A stretch of DNA of 64,000 nucleotides from Pedobacter cryoconitis. Lineage in GTDB: Bacteria; Bacteroidota; Bacteroidia; Sphingobacteriales; Sphingobacteriaceae. Below the pieces are notes generated by a model, which worked only from the letters and a program-made list of their open reading frames with translations, had not been told where the DNA came from and did no database searches. Numbering within the stretch: position 1 is the first letter of the stretch; each line of letters opens with the position of its first letter. The DNA is taken from positions 1,302,001 through 1,366,000 of the forward strand of contig NZ_JACHCE010000001.1 of NCBI RefSeq assembly GCF_014200605.1, in the 5' to 3' direction. Position numbers and translations under genes: made by a program. This document shows, one piece after another, positions 37,344 to 47,050 of the stretch.

Positions 37344-40300
37344 ATGTCATACCAAGCTGTACCGCTGCATCCCTCTCAAAAAGATATATATATTGATCAA
37401 TTAATTAATCTTGAAAGTCCACATTATAACGTTGGCGGTTATCTAAAGATAACAGGCCCTATAGATAAAGAGAAACTGATTCTGGCCATTAATTCACTGC
37501 CAGAAGTATTTGATGTATTTAAGCTGAGATTTGATTTGAATGACGCTGTTCCTGCTGGTTATATGGATGATCAGTTTCATCGTTTTCAAATTTCTGAACT
37601 GCAGATTTCTGAAGAATTTGCCACAATTGAAGAAAAAAGAGCATACTGCGAACAATGGGTTGGTCAGCAATTTTCGTCCACCTATCAATTAAAAAAGGAA
37701 CTGGTGCCAGTCACACAGTATCTGATTGAAATTTCTGAAGATGAACACTGGTTCTTTTTCAGGTATCACCACCTGGTGATGGATGGTTTCGGCCTGTCGG
37801 CTGTAAATCATTATGTTGCCAATAAATATAAATCCCTTGTTGAAAATCAAGAGGTTTCTTTTAATTACGCATCCTATGTTGAAGATATCACAAAAGCTTC
37901 AGCCTTTCATGCCTCAGAAAGATACCAGGAAGAGGGTGCTTACTGGAAAAGGAGATTTGAAGAAGCTCCCGGTAAACTATTACAACGAAAATACAGACAG
38001 GAAGGTGCTTCTGCAAATAAAGGAGAATCAACCCGGCTTACTATAGATGGCAGTGCAAGACAGGAACTGTCAGAATTAATTAGCAGTACCAATGCGAATC
38101 TGCAGCAATTAACAATGGCTGCACTGATGATTTATTATTCAAGAATCAGCAACGAATCAACATTTGTTTTTGGGATTCCGCAAAGAAGAAGAGATAAAAA
38201 CGTCCGTAATATAGCAGGTACATTTAGCGGGATTCTGCCTTTTATAGGTAGTTATGAACCGAACATGAAACTAACTGATCTGATCAAAGGGCTGGTTTCG
38301 AGTCAGCGCAATGATTACCGTTATCAGCATTACTTGTTGGGAGACCTGAGCAGATCACTGAATCTTAACTCAGCAGAAGATGCTTTGCTGGAAATCGTTG
38401 TCAATAATGCAACGATTGATTTTGATCTTGATTTCGGATCAGGGATAAATGCAGTTTTAAACCCGCGATTTAGTGGAAGCCTTTCTTTTCCGATCGAATT
38501 ATACTGGTTTGACCTGGGACCCCAACAGCCTCTGGAAATGCGGGTTGATTTCCAGAAACAGTACTTTAAAAAAGAAGAAATTGAACTGTGGGCGCAAAGA
38601 CTGCTGTTTATTTTAAAGCAGTTCAGGGCAAATCTTGATCAGGATACTTCTGTGATTGATATCCTGCCGCCGGCAGAAAAAGAGCTATTGCATAGTTTTA
38701 ATAATCAGCAATTTGACCTGCCCGTTTTACCAAAGAAAAGACCGAGGATAGGCCAGAAGGAAAGCAATGTGATCAGCTTGTTTGAAAAGTGGGCTGTGAA
38801 AACGGCAGACACCATAGCCCTGGTGTTTGAAAATCAAAGTTATACTTATCGTGAATTGAATGAAAAGGCCAATCAGCTGGCACATTATCTGCGTATTAAA
38901 GGCGTAAAACCAGATCAGTTGGTTGGTCTTTGTATCGAACGGTCACTGGCAATGGTGACCGGTATACTGGGAATCTGGAAAGCAGGCGGAGCTTATGTTC
39001 CTATTGATCCGGCAAACCCGGAAGAACGTATCAGTTATTTACTGGAAGATAGTGGCGTAAACCTGATTGTCAGCAGTAAGCTGAGCAGAACGAGCCTTCC
39101 GGATTTCGTACAGGAAACAATTATCTCACTGGATGAATGCGAATTATTAGCACAGCAACCAGTCACCTCACCAGAAAATATCACAGCATCGAAGGATCTG
39201 TCGTATGTAATTTATACTTCAGGATCTACAGGAAAACCTAAAGGCGTACTGGTAGAACATCGTGGAATGCTGAACCATTTATATGCTAAAATCAATGAAT
39301 TAAAATTAGGTCAGGATGCTGTAGTTGCTTTCACAGCTTCTTATACTTTTGATATTTCGGTATGGCAGATTTTCTGTGCTTTGCTTACCGGGGGACGCAC
39401 AGTTATTTATCCATCCGGTCTGATCCTTGAACCCAGCCGATTAATTGCTCAGGTTGAGGCAGATGAAGTGAATATTCTGGAAGTGGTACCGTCTTATCTG
39501 GCTGCTGTATTACAGGAAAAGCCAAAAGAAGATTTGCAGAAACTGCGTTATTTGCTGGTTACTGGTGAAGTGGTAAGCCAGGCACTGTTAGCCCAATGGT
39601 TTGTGCATCCGGATTACGGACGTATTCCGGTAGTGAATGCCTATGGGCCAACGGAAGCTTCGGATGATATTACACATCACTTTATGTATACCGCTCCTGA
39701 GGGTGTTAATGTTCCTTTGGGCAGACCTGTGCAGCATTTACGTCTTTATGTATTGAATACCATCGGACAGCTTTGTCCATTAGGTGCGCCTGGAGAAATC
39801 TGTGTTTCGGGTGTTGGGGTATCCCGTGGTTATTTGAACAGGGAAGAACTTACCAGGGAAAAATTTATTGCAGATCCGTTTCATGAGGGTGAAAGGATGT
39901 ATAAGACAGGTGATTTGGGCAGATGGTTGCCAGATGGTACTATTGAATACCTTGGCCGTATAGATGATCAGGTGAAAATCAGAGGTTACCGGATCGAATT
40001 GGGAGAGATAGAACATGTTCTGGATCAGCATCCTGATGTGATACAGAATACAGTTATTGCAAAAACGGATATGCACGGTATCCAGCGGCTTGTTGGTTAT
40101 ATCGTAGCTGGACCAGATGCAGACCGTGAAGTAATTACCTCTTATATGAGAGGGAAGCTGCCAGAATATATGGTGCCATTATTGGTCATCCTGGATAAAT
40201 TACCACTTACTGCCAATGGAAAAATAGATAAAAATGTTTTACCGGAGCCAGAAGGTGAATTGTTAAACACTACAGTTTATACAGCTCCGCGAAATGCTAT

Positions 40301-43300
40301 AGAGCAGGGGCTGGCTGATATCTGGCAGGAATTACTGAAAGCAGATCAGATAGGGATTTACGATAACTTTTTTGAACTGGGCGGACATTCTTTGCTCGTG
40401 ATGAGGATGATTGCCGCAATTCGTAAAACGCTGAATTCAGAGCTGGTTGTTAAAGATCTGTTTACGCATCCAACCATTGCCGGTTTATCAGTCTATATGC
40501 AGGGGAAAACTAATAAAAACAGTTTACCTGCGATTACGATACAGCCAAAACAAACACATGTTCCTTTATCCTTCAGCCAGGAACGTTTATGGTTTATTGA
40601 CAGACTGGAAGGAAGTACGCATTACCATTTGCCAGCAGTATTACGTTTAAAAGGCAGGTTGAATATCAATGCATTGCAATCTGCATTACAGGAAATTATT
40701 AACCGCCACCAGGTACTGCGTACCGTAATAACAGAAGAAGAGGGAATTGCCTGGCAGCAGGTATTGCCTGCGGATAACTGGAAATTGTCATTCATCGAAA
40801 AAACGACTGATACAGCTGCGGCAATAGCTTCATTTATTCATCACCCGTTTGATCTTTCAGCAGATTATATGCTCAAAGCAGGCCTGATCGGGCTCAATGA
40901 AGAAGAAAATCTGTTAGTGGTGGTTATGCATCATATTGCCTCAGATGGCTGGTCAAGTTCGATTATCGTTCAGGAACTCTCTCTGCTTTATGCGGCCTGT
41001 TCTTCAGGAAATACGGCTTCATTAAAACCGTTAACGGTTCAGTATACTGACTATGCGATATGGCAAAGGACTCATATTTCGGGAGAAATGTTACAGCAGC
41101 AGCAGGATTACTGGTCAGTTCAGTTAGCAGGTGCAGAAACTTTACAGTTGCCTGTTGATTTTCAAAGACCTGCAATTCAAAGTACAGCAGGTGCCGTCTT
41201 TAAGTTCAATATGGACAGGGATTTAACCGATGCGTTAAATCAATATAGTCAGCAGCAGGGAGCCACCCTGTTTATGACACTTTTAAGTGCATTCCAGGTA
41301 TTGTTATACCGTTACAGCGGTCAGCAGGATATTACCGTAGGTACATTAGTCGCAGGAAGAACACAGCAGGAAATTGAAGAACTGGTAGGTTTCTTTATTA
41401 ATACACTGGCTATCCGTAGTGATCTGAGCGGTGAACCATCTTTTGATGCACTGCTGCAGCAGGTAAAAACAACCTTACTGGAAGGATACGAACACCAGGA
41501 TATGCCTTTTGAAAAAGCACTGGAAACTGTAGTGAACAACCGGGATCTTGGAAAAAACCCTTTATTCCAGGTGATGTTTGTTTTACAGAATATGCCTGAA
41601 ATGCCTTCTTTTGAATTGGGTGACCTGACTATCGTACAGGAAACAGTAAACTATAATCCTGCATTGCTGGATCTGTATTTTACTGTTTTTGAGAAAAAAG
41701 AAGGATTGATATTAAATATAGGGTATTGCACTGATTTGTTCTGTGAAGAAACTATCGCCCGGATGGCTGGTCATTATGAGCAGCTGCTTCGTGCCATTGT
41801 TGTAAAGCCTTCGGTTCAAATCAGCAAATTGCCAATGCTCACTACAACAGAATCTGATGAATTATTAGCACAGCTTAGCGGTGAAGAAGCGGCTTATCCC
41901 AAAGAAAGTAATGTGATTGCTTTATTTGACCAATGGGCTTTGAAAACCCCTGATGCCATAGCAACTTTATTTGCAGAACAATCTTATACCTATCGTGAAC
42001 TTCATGAGAAAGCAAATCAGCTGGCTCATATGCTGATGAGTAAAGGCGTGAAAAAAGAGGTACTGGTTGGTCTGTGTATCGGGCGTACGCTGGATATGAT
42101 CACTGGTATATTGGGTATCTGGAAAGCTGGCGGAGCTTATGTCCCTATTGACCCTTTGTATCCGGCCGAACGGATTGATTATTTATTAAATGATAGTGGT
42201 GTAAACCTGGTTGTCAGTGATCAGCAGAGTTCTCAGGCCCTTCCTGCAGCAATACAGGAAAAGGTAATTTTGCTCGATAAAATTGAATTTCTGGCCGGAC
42301 AGCCAGTTACTTCACCACAAAACGGTATAACTTCTCCACAGCTTTCTTATGTAATTTATACCTCTGGTTCTACAGGTAAACCTAAAGGTGTACTGGTTGA
42401 ACATGGTGGAATGCTGAATCATTTGTATTCAAAGATAAACGCGTTAAATCTTGATCAGGATGCTGTAATTGCTTATACTGCTTCTTATACTTTTGATATT
42501 TCAGTTTGGCAGATGTTCTGCGCTTTACTGACCGGGGGCTGTACTGTTGTTTATCCTGCAGCACTGATCCTGGAGCCTGCTGCGCTCATAACCCAGGCCG
42601 AAGCAGATCAGATTAACATCCTGGAACTCGTTCCTTCTTATCTTGGTGCAGTTTTACAGGAAAGCCCGGCGGCCAGTCTGAAAAAATTACGTTACTTACT
42701 GGTAACCGGAGAGGCTGTAAGTCAATCTGTTCTGGCACAGTGGTTTGCCCATCCTGAATATGGAAGGATCCCTGTGGTGAATGCTTACGGGCCTACGGAG
42801 GCTTCGGATGATATTACCCATCATTTTATGTATAGCACACCCGAAAGCAGTAATGTTCCTTTGGGAAAAACTATTCAGAACCTGCATATTTATATACTGG
42901 ATACTCAGGGACAACTCTGTCCTTTGGGGGTAGCCGGGGAGATTTGTGTATCCGGTATCGGTGTATCCAGAGGTTATCTCAACAGAGAAGAACTGACCAG
43001 AGAAAAATTTATTGCAGACCCTTTCCGTACAGGAAACAAATTGTACAAAACCGGAGACCTTGGCAGATCCCTTAAAGGAGGTATTATTGAATATCTGGGC
43101 CGTATTGATGATCAGGTGAAAATCCGTGGTTACCGTATTGAACTGGGAGAGATAGAATATGTACTCAACCAGCATAACAGTATAGAACAAAGTGTTGTGG
43201 TTGCGAAATCGGATGAACAGGGGGTTAAACGTCTGGTTGCTTATATCGTTCTTTCAAAAAATATACAGGTCGGAGAAAATGAGACTATTATAGCTTATCT

Positions 43301-46300
43301 GAAAGAACATTTACCGGAATATATGATTCCGGCACTGATTAGCCTGGACCATTTGCCACTAACAGCTAATGGAAAAATAGATAAAAAAGCTTTGCCAGAA
43401 CCAGAAGGTGAATTGCTGGCTGGCAGCTTATATACAGAGCCGCGTAATGAAACTGAAAGCATACTGGTAAATATCTGGCAGGAACTATTAAAAGCCGGGC
43501 AGATCGGTATTCACGATAACTTCTTTGCAATGGGCGGACATTCATTACTCGTGATGAGGCTGATTGCCGCTATACGTAAAAAATTGTCCGTAGAACTTGC
43601 TGTGAAAGACGTGTTTAGCTATGCTACCATTGCAGAATTGTCTGCACATATGGAGATGCAGCAAAAAAAAATAAACCTGCCTGCTATCACGGCACAGCCA
43701 ATACAGGATTATACGCCATTATCGTTTAGTCAGGAACGTTTATGGTTTATTGACAAACTCGAAGGAAGTATACATTATCATATACCAGGCGCCTTACGTT
43801 TAACTGGTCAATTAAATCAGGATACCCTGCAGTATGCGCTTCAAACTATTATCAGCCGTCATGAAGTATTGCGTACAGTAATTAGAGAAAGAAATGGCAT
43901 ACCTTATCAGCAGGTATTATCTCCTGATCACTGGGAATTAGCAACCATTGACCCTTCAGACGATCCGCATGCGGCTATGGTTAATTTTATTGAACAGCCA
44001 TTTGATCTTGCCGCAGACTATATGCTGAGGGCAGGCCTGGTTAAAACAGGGGCTGATGAATATTTGTTGGTTATTTCCACGCATCATATTGCCTCTGATG
44101 GCTGGTCGGCAACAGTGATGGTTAAAGAATTAACAGAATTATACAGTGCTTATATTGAAGGTCGTACTGCTCATCTGGAACCATTATCAGTACAATATAA
44201 AGACTATGCGATCTGGCAAAGAACACATATCAAAGATGAATTACTGCAAACGCAACTGGGCTACTGGAAAGAAAAATTATCGGGCGCAGAGACCCTGCAA
44301 TTGCCTACAGACTTTTTAAGACCTGTAGTACAGGGTACAAACGGGGCTGTTTTGCACTTCAATATCCCTGCTGATTTAAACGCTGCACTTAACCAGTTGA
44401 GTCAACAGCAGGGGACTACCTTATATACTACACTTTTGGCGGCGTTCCAGGTATTGTTATATCGTTACAGTGGTCAGGAGGATATTTGTGTGGGCACACC
44501 TGTGGCAGGCAGAACACAGCAGGAAATAGAAGACCTGGTGGGCTTTTTTGTCAATACGCTGGCGATCCGCAGTCAACTGGATGGATCAATTTCATTTAAT
44601 GAACTGCTGCAACAGCTTCAAAACACCTTATTTGAGGGTTATGAATACCAGGATGCACCATTTGAAAAAGTAGTTGATGCGGTAGTCAAGGGACGTGATA
44701 AAAGCATGACCCCATTATTTCAGGTCATGTTTGTTTTGCAAAATACCCCCGATACACCAGAATTAAAACTAGGTGATCTTAAGCTGGAGCTGGAAAATAT
44801 TCATCTTCCGGTAGCGAAGTTTGATATTACATTTACTATAGAAGAAGGAAAGGATGGATTAGCATTAGCCATAGAATACTGTACAGATCTGTTCCTTGAA
44901 GACACAATCGCCCGGATGGCCGGACATTATGAACAATTACTTCGTTCTGCAGTTAGTGAGCCTTCTGTGCAAATCGGTGCATTGCCAATGCTTGGCATAG
45001 CTGAATCTGAGCAATTGATGCAGCAGCTTAGCGGTGAGCAAACCGTATATCCTGATTACAGTAATGTCATTGCGCTGTTTGAAGAGCGGGTGGTTAAAAC
45101 ACCGGATGCAACGGCACTGGTTTTCCAGGAGCAGCGTTATACCTATCAGCAGCTAAATGAAAAAGCCAACAAACTGGCACATTACCTGATCAGTCAGCAG
45201 GTGAAAGCAGATCAGCTGGTTGGTCTTTGCATCAAACGTTCAGCCGATATGATTACCGGAATTTTAGGGGTCTGGAAGGCAGGCGGTGCTTATGTTCCGA
45301 TTGATCCATCTTATCCTGCAGAGCGGATTGACTATTTAATCGCAGACAGTGGTGTAAAACTAGTCATAAGTGATGAACAGAGCAAAGTTGTACTGCCGGT
45401 AAGTATGCCAGTCATTTTACTGGATAACATTGAATTTTTAGCGCAACAACCCGTGTTTTCGCCTGAAAACCATATTTCTTCACAGGATCTTTCCTATGTG
45501 ATTTATACTTCAGGTTCTACAGGCAAGCCCAAAGGCGTCCTTGTGGAGCACCGTGGAATGTTAAACCATTTATATGCTAAAATCAATGCACTGAAAATGG
45601 ATGAGCATAGTATCGTTGCCTATATCGCATCTTATACCTTTGATATATCTGTGTGGCAAATGTTCTGTGCCCTGCTTAGCGGAGGACAAACTGTGATCTA
45701 TTCATCTGATCTGATTATGGAACCCGCTGCGCTGATCGGTCAGGTTGATACCGATCATGTTAATATACTGGAACTGGTACCTTCATACCTCGCTGCGGTA
45801 TTACAGGAAAATCCAAAAGCAGAATTGCAAAACCTTAATTACCTGATGGTTACCGGAGAGGCTGTGAGCCAGTCTGTACTGTCCCAATGGTTTGCACATC
45901 CTAAATACGGGCATATCCCTGTAATTAATGCTTATGGGCCAACAGAAGCTTCGGATGATATTACCCATCATTTGATGTACAGTACACCCGAAAACGGAAA
46001 TGTTCCTTTAGGGAAAACTATACAGAATTTACAGATTTATATTCTTGACGGTCATGGACAACTTTGTCCTGAAGGGGTACCAGGAGAGATTTGTGTATCC
46101 GGTATTGGTGTATCCAGAGGTTATCTCAACAGAGAAGCGCTGACCAGGGAAAAATTTATTGCAGATCCGTTCCGTCCAGGGCATAAAATGTACAAAACAG
46201 GAGATCTTGGCAGGTCGCTAACCGGAGGTGTTATTGAATATCTCGGCCGTATTGACGATCAGGTAAAGATCCGTGGTTACAGGATCGAACTGGGAGAAAT

Positions 46301-46841
46301 TGAGCATGTCTTAAATCAGCATGCAGAAGTAGCACAAAGTGTAGTTATTGCAAAATCTGATGAACAGGGGGGCAGGCGTCTGATAGGCTATATTGTTGCC
46401 GATCTGAATGCTGACCGGGAAGATATCCTGGCTTACCTCAAAGAACAATTGCCAGAGTATATGGTTCCTGTACTGATCAGACTGGATCAGCTGCCATTAA
46501 CTGCTAATGGTAAAATTGATAAAAAAGCTTTACCGGAACCAGATGGGGATTTACTCTCTGATCAGATTTATGTTGCCCCGCGTGATGCCACAGAACAGCT
46601 ACTGGCTCAAATCTGGCAAGACTTACTACAAATCAAACAGGTAGGGATTTACGATGACTTCTTTGATCTGGGCGGGCATTCGCTGCTGATTATGCGTTTA
46701 GCATCAGCCGTATTGGAACAGTTTAATATCACCATTTCAATCAGGAATTTCTTTGATCTGGCAACTATTGATGCCCTGGCCCAATATATCAACAATCGTC
46801 AGGCAGAAGAGTCAAAAAAACGTAAGAGAATAAAATTATAG
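37344..46841 (+). CDS. NRPS-3, initiating synthetase with starter C and three diamino-acid modules
   Basis: NRPS of 3165 residues with order Cstarter-A-T-C-A-T-C-A-T. It begins directly with a condensation domain (HPSQKDIYIDQL near residue 9; HHLVMDG from His142) with no upstream carrier or docking domain. It resembles starter C domains that N-acylate the first residue with a fatty acyl group, so the product is probably a lipopeptide. A1 (Y624TSGSTG) and A2 (Y1672) have pocket DIWELTADDK; A3 (Y2721) reads DIWEMTADDK. All three should load the same diamino acid. Carriers: T1 Ser1016 (GGHS), T2 Ser2067 (MGGHS), T3 Ser3113. C2 (HH 1196) and C3 (HH 2247) are L-accepting types, and no E domain is present. 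The C-terminus is strongly basic (ESKKRKRIKL), opposite to NRPS-1, and suits the acidic docking domain of NRPS-4, whose gene starts 23 bases later. Predicted chain: acyl-Dap-Dap-Dap. Domain order is firm; the acyl group and Dap identity are inferred. Confidence 0.95.
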   Translation: MSYQAVPLHPSQKDIYIDQLINLESPHYNVGGYLKITGPIDKEKLILAINSLPEVFDVFKLRFDLNDAVPAGYMDDQFHRFQISELQISEEFATIEEKRAYCEQWVGQQFSSTYQLKKELVPVTQYLIEISEDEHWFFFRYHHLVMDGFGLSAVNHYVANKYKSLVENQEVSFNYASYVEDITKASAFHASERYQEEGAYWKRRFEEAPGKLLQRKYRQEGASANKGESTRLTIDGSARQELSELISSTNANLQQLTMAALMIYYSRISNESTFVFGIPQRRRDKNVRNIAGTFSGILPFIGSYEPNMKLTDLIKGLVSSQRNDYRYQHYLLGDLSRSLNLNSAEDALLEIVVNNATIDFDLDFGSGINAVLNPRFSGSLSFPIELYWFDLGPQQPLEMRVDFQKQYFKKEEIELWAQRLLFILKQFRANLDQDTSVIDILPPAEKELLHSFNNQQFDLPVLPKKRPRIGQKESNVISLFEKWAVKTADTIALVFENQSYTYRELNEKANQLAHYLRIKGVKPDQLVGLCIERSLAMVTGILGIWKAGGAYVPIDPANPEERISYLLEDSGVNLIVSSKLSRTSLPDFVQETIISLDECELLAQQPVTSPENITASKDLSYVIYTSGSTGKPKGVLVEHRGMLNHLYAKINELKLGQDAVVAFTASYTFDISVWQIFCALLTGGRTVIYPSGLILEPSRLIAQVEADEVNILEVVPSYLAAVLQEKPKEDLQKLRYLLVTGEVVSQALLAQWFVHPDYGRIPVVNAYGPTEASDDITHHFMYTAPEGVNVPLGRPVQHLRLYVLNTIGQLCPLGAPGEICVSGVGVSRGYLNREELTREKFIADPFHEGERMYKTGDLGRWLPDGTIEYLGRIDDQVKIRGYRIELGEIEHVLDQHPDVIQNTVIAKTDMHGIQRLVGYIVAGPDADREVITSYMRGKLPEYMVPLLVILDKLPLTANGKIDKNVLPEPEGELLNTTVYTAPRNAIEQGLADIWQELLKADQIGIYDNFFELGGHSLLVMRMIAAIRKTLNSELVVKDLFTHPTIAGLSVYMQGKTNKNSLPAITIQPKQTHVPLSFSQERLWFIDRLEGSTHYHLPAVLRLKGRLNINALQSALQEIINRHQVLRTVITEEEGIAWQQVLPADNWKLSFIEKTTDTAAAIASFIHHPFDLSADYMLKAGLIGLNEEENLLVVVMHHIASDGWSSSIIVQELSLLYAACSSGNTASLKPLTVQYTDYAIWQRTHISGEMLQQQQDYWSVQLAGAETLQLPVDFQRPAIQSTAGAVFKFNMDRDLTDALNQYSQQQGATLFMTLLSAFQVLLYRYSGQQDITVGTLVAGRTQQEIEELVGFFINTLAIRSDLSGEPSFDALLQQVKTTLLEGYEHQDMPFEKALETVVNNRDLGKNPLFQVMFVLQNMPEMPSFELGDLTIVQETVNYNPALLDLYFTVFEKKEGLILNIGYCTDLFCEETIARMAGHYEQLLRAIVVKPSVQISKLPMLTTTESDELLAQLSGEEAAYPKESNVIALFDQWALKTPDAIATLFAEQSYTYRELHEKANQLAHMLMSKGVKKEVLVGLCIGRTLDMITGILGIWKAGGAYVPIDPLYPAERIDYLLNDSGVNLVVSDQQSSQALPAAIQEKVILLDKIEFLAGQPVTSPQNGITSPQLSYVIYTSGSTGKPKGVLVEHGGMLNHLYSKINALNLDQDAVIAYTASYTFDISVWQMFCALLTGGCTVVYPAALILEPAALITQAEADQINILELVPSYLGAVLQESPAASLKKLRYLLVTGEAVSQSVLAQWFAHPEYGRIPVVNAYGPTEASDDITHHFMYSTPESSNVPLGKTIQNLHIYILDTQGQLCPLGVAGEICVSGIGVSRGYLNREELTREKFIADPFRTGNKLYKTGDLGRSLKGGIIEYLGRIDDQVKIRGYRIELGEIEYVLNQHNSIEQSVVVAKSDEQGVKRLVAYIVLSKNIQVGENETIIAYLKEHLPEYMIPALISLDHLPLTANGKIDKKALPEPEGELLAGSLYTEPRNETESILVNIWQELLKAGQIGIHDNFFAMGGHSLLVMRLIAAIRKKLSVELAVKDVFSYATIAELSAHMEMQQKKINLPAITAQPIQDYTPLSFSQERLWFIDKLEGSIHYHIPGALRLTGQLNQDTLQYALQTIISRHEVLRTVIRERNGIPYQQVLSPDHWELATIDPSDDPHAAMVNFIEQPFDLAADYMLRAGLVKTGADEYLLVISTHHIASDGWSATVMVKELTELYSAYIEGRTAHLEPLSVQYKDYAIWQRTHIKDELLQTQLGYWKEKLSGAETLQLPTDFLRPVVQGTNGAVLHFNIPADLNAALNQLSQQQGTTLYTTLLAAFQVLLYRYSGQEDICVGTPVAGRTQQEIEDLVGFFVNTLAIRSQLDGSISFNELLQQLQNTLFEGYEYQDAPFEKVVDAVVKGRDKSMTPLFQVMFVLQNTPDTPELKLGDLKLELENIHLPVAKFDITFTIEEGKDGLALAIEYCTDLFLEDTIARMAGHYEQLLRSAVSEPSVQIGALPMLGIAESEQLMQQLSGEQTVYPDYSNVIALFEERVVKTPDATALVFQEQRYTYQQLNEKANKLAHYLISQQVKADQLVGLCIKRSADMITGILGVWKAGGAYVPIDPSYPAERIDYLIADSGVKLVISDEQSKVVLPVSMPVILLDNIEFLAQQPVFSPENHISSQDLSYVIYTSGSTGKPKGVLVEHRGMLNHLYAKINALKMDEHSIVAYIASYTFDISVWQMFCALLSGGQTVIYSSDLIMEPAALIGQVDTDHVNILELVPSYLAAVLQENPKAELQNLNYLMVTGEAVSQSVLSQWFAHPKYGHIPVINAYGPTEASDDITHHLMYSTPENGNVPLGKTIQNLQIYILDGHGQLCPEGVPGEICVSGIGVSRGYLNREALTREKFIADPFRPGHKMYKTGDLGRSLTGGVIEYLGRIDDQVKIRGYRIELGEIEHVLNQHAEVAQSVVIAKSDEQGGRRLIGYIVADLNADREDILAYLKEQLPEYMVPVLIRLDQLPLTANGKIDKKALPEPDGDLLSDQIYVAPRDATEQLLAQIWQDLLQIKQVGIYDDFFDLGGHSLLIMRLASAVLEQFNITISIRNFFDLATIDALAQYINNRQAEESKKRKRIKL

Positions 46842-46864
46842 TAACCAATCATAAAATTATTAAA

Positions 46865-47050
46865 ATGCTGAGTCAGAATTTAACAGATATAGAAGGATTA
46901 TTAAAAAGAGCTAATGCAATGGGAGTAGAAATATTCCTGGAAGATGATGAACTGATTGTCGAAACTTCGGAAGAAGTAGAAATAGATGAGGATTTTTGGG
47001 ATGAACTAAGAAATAACAAAACTCAGCTGACTGCCTATCTCAGAGATCAC
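46865..47050 (+). other. TubC-type N-terminal docking domain of NRPS-4 (acidic hairpin)
   Basis: The first 62 residues align with the NRPS-2 docking domain: helix (IEGLLKRANAMG), hairpin (VEIFLEDDELIVETSEE), helices (FWDELRNNKTQLTAYL). Lysines in the NRPS-2 hairpin are replaced by glutamates at several matching positions. NRPS-3 ends in KKRKRIKL, so the pair is again charge-complementary but with opposite sign to NRPS-1/NRPS-2. Confidence 0.8.

Noticed and set aside
37344..38650. First domain of NRPS-3 as a heterocyclisation (Cy) domain
   Set aside because: It has HHLVMDG rather than the DxxxxD motif expected of Cy domains.
42696..43190. Antisense open frame of 164 codons inside NRPS-3
   Set aside because: It lies opposite a conserved A domain, its composition mirrors that coding strand, and similar shadows occur at equivalent places in other A domains.
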